Part shown: piece by piece, positions 59,501 to 60,187 of the stretch
Layout: each line of letters opens with the position of its first letter
How positions within the stretch are numbered: the first letter of the stretch is position 1
NCBI GenBank assembly: GCA_903930675.1
Contig: CAIYZJ010000117.1
Span: 1 to 60,187, forward strand
From: an uncultured Hyphomicrobiales bacterium
GTDB taxonomy: Bacteria; Pseudomonadota; Alphaproteobacteria; Rhizobiales; Beijerinckiaceae
Length of the DNA: 60,187 nucleotides
Direction of reading: 5' to 3'
Made by a program: the position numbers and the translations under genes
The notes under the pieces: generated by a model
Database searches by the model: none
Told to the model about the DNA's origin: nothing
Seen by the model: the letters and a program-made list of their open reading frames with translations, nothing else

Positions 59501-60187
59501 ATGACTTCACAGGCCGATAAAGCCCCGCTCATTCTGGCTGTGCCGTCCAAGGGCCGGTTGCAGGAAAATGCCAACGCGTTTTTCGCACGTGCCGGATTGG
59601 TGTTCAGGCAATCGCGCGGCGAGCGCGATTATCGCGGCACCATTGCCGGTTTCGACAATGTCGAGGTGCTCTATCTCTCGGCGTCCGAAATCGCGCGCGA
59701 ATTGGCCCAGGGCGGCGCGCATCTCGGCATTACCGGCGAGGATCTGATCCGCGAGGGCATCGATGATGCCGCAACAAAGCTCGAATTGCTGACCCCGCTC
59801 GGTTTCGGCCATGCCAATGTGGTGGTGGCGGTGCCGCAGGCCTGGATCGACGTCCGCACGATGGCCGATCTGGAAGATGTGGCGGCGGCGTTTCGCGCCC
59901 GTCACGGCCACAAGATGCGGGTTGCGACCAAATATATCAATCTGACGCGCCGCTACTTCACCAGCCACGGCATTACCGATTACCGCATTGTCGAAAGCCT
60001 CGGTGCGACCGAGGGTGCACCGGCTTCGGGTGCGGCCGAACTGATCGTCGACATTACCACGACAGGCGCGACCCTGTCGGCCAACGCGCTGAAGATCATC
60101 GATGACGGGGTGATGCTGCGGTCCGAGGCCAATCTGGTGGCCTCCATGGCAGCCCCCTGGGGTGCCAATCAACGGGCTGCCGCCGCA
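59501..60187 (+). CDS. hisG: ATP phosphoribosyltransferase, short form (3' end cut by the window)
   Basis: 229 codons are visible with no stop before the window edge, close to the full length of short-form HisG (about 230 residues), so only a few residues are likely missing. [59 protein letters not shown] and the PRPP-binding loop [28 protein letters not shown] are present. It makes phosphoribosyl-ATP, the first step of histidine synthesis, and lacks the C-terminal regulatory domain, which explains the adjacent hisZ. The ATG at 59501 follows GAGAG. Confidence 0.94.
   Translation, partial: MTSQADKAPLILAVPSKGRLQENANAFFARAGLVFRQSRGERDYRGTIAGFDNVEVLYLSASEIARELAQGGAHLGITGEDLIREGIDDAATKLELLTPLGFGHANVVVAVPQAWIDVRTMADLEDVAAAFRARHGHKMRVATKYINLTRRYFTSHGITDYRIVESLGATEGAPASGAAELIVDITTTGATLSANALKIIDDGVMLRSEANLVASMAAPWGANQRAAAA

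Noticed and set aside
1-60187. CRISPR arrays, prophage, transposons, toxin-antitoxin or restriction systems
   Set aside because: I found no regularly spaced repeats, phage structural genes, transposases, nuclease/methylase genes or toxin-antitoxin pairs.

Overview
The window reads as chromosomal DNA of a GC-rich alphaproteobacterium, most likely from the Hyphomicrobiales (Rhizobiales) or a close relative. The grounds are the short-form HisG paired with HisZ, the many family-5 (Dpp/Opp-type) ABC importers with complete operons, the gene set for amino-acid and sugar-acid oxidation (MmsA/MmsB, GcdH, AmaB, malonyl-CoA decarboxylase), and palindromic repeats of a type common in that class. I see no phage, transposase, integrase or CRISPR array. 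Gene density is high and the only gene-free stretch over 300 bases is 95-881.

Layout. 5-94: tRNA-Ser(GGA) with its own promoter upstream. 882-4421: a very large modular repeat protein of unknown function. 4.5-11.4 kb: a short-chain dehydrogenase, a TPR protein, an NCS2 purine permease, two small exported proteins each followed by a strong terminator, an orphan membrane histidine kinase, a 57-residue ORF and a DCC/DUF393 protein. 11.4-14.1 kb: AnmK, an SMP-30 lactonase and a dual-specificity-type phosphatase.

14.1-25.1 kb is a divergent catabolic locus. Leftward runs a tight five-gene operon (COG3964 amidohydrolase, RidA, D-serine dehydratase/D-threonine aldolase-fold PLP enzyme, KDPG/KDPGal aldolase, PfkB kinase). 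Rightward runs a complete family-5 ABC importer ending in an RpiR/HexR-family regulator. The shared intergenic region carries a HexR-like box. Together they look like an import-and-degrade system for an N-acylated hydroxylated D-amino acid or amino-sugar acid. This is the most interesting unit in the window.

25.2-28.5 kb: malonyl-CoA decarboxylase and the ABC-F protein Uup. 28.5-35.8 kb: two palindromic repeats, an M20 aminoacylase-like amidohydrolase, and a second complete family-5 ABC importer read divergently from it. 35.8-40.7 kb: an MmsA / acyl-CoA dehydrogenase / MmsB operon (valine degradation) ending in an O-antigen-ligase-like membrane protein. 40.8-44.2 kb: a three-gene L-fucose/D-arabinose oxidation operon (aldo-keto reductase, FucU mutarotase, lactonase) and transaldolase.

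44.3-50.8 kb: an IlvB-like ThDP enzyme, then a lysine-degradation group (GcdH, AmaB-type aldehyde dehydrogenase, a FAD amine oxidase, a LysE-type exporter). 50.8-53.8 kb: a divergent FAH-family / UxaA-family sugar-acid pair that could complete the fucose/arabinose route. 53.9-60.2 kb: an allantoate/N-carbamoyl amino acid amidohydrolase, the copper ATPase CopA, a hydroxypyruvate isomerase, HisZ, and HisG cut by the window edge. All functions are read by eye from the sequence and family knowledge; no database search was run.
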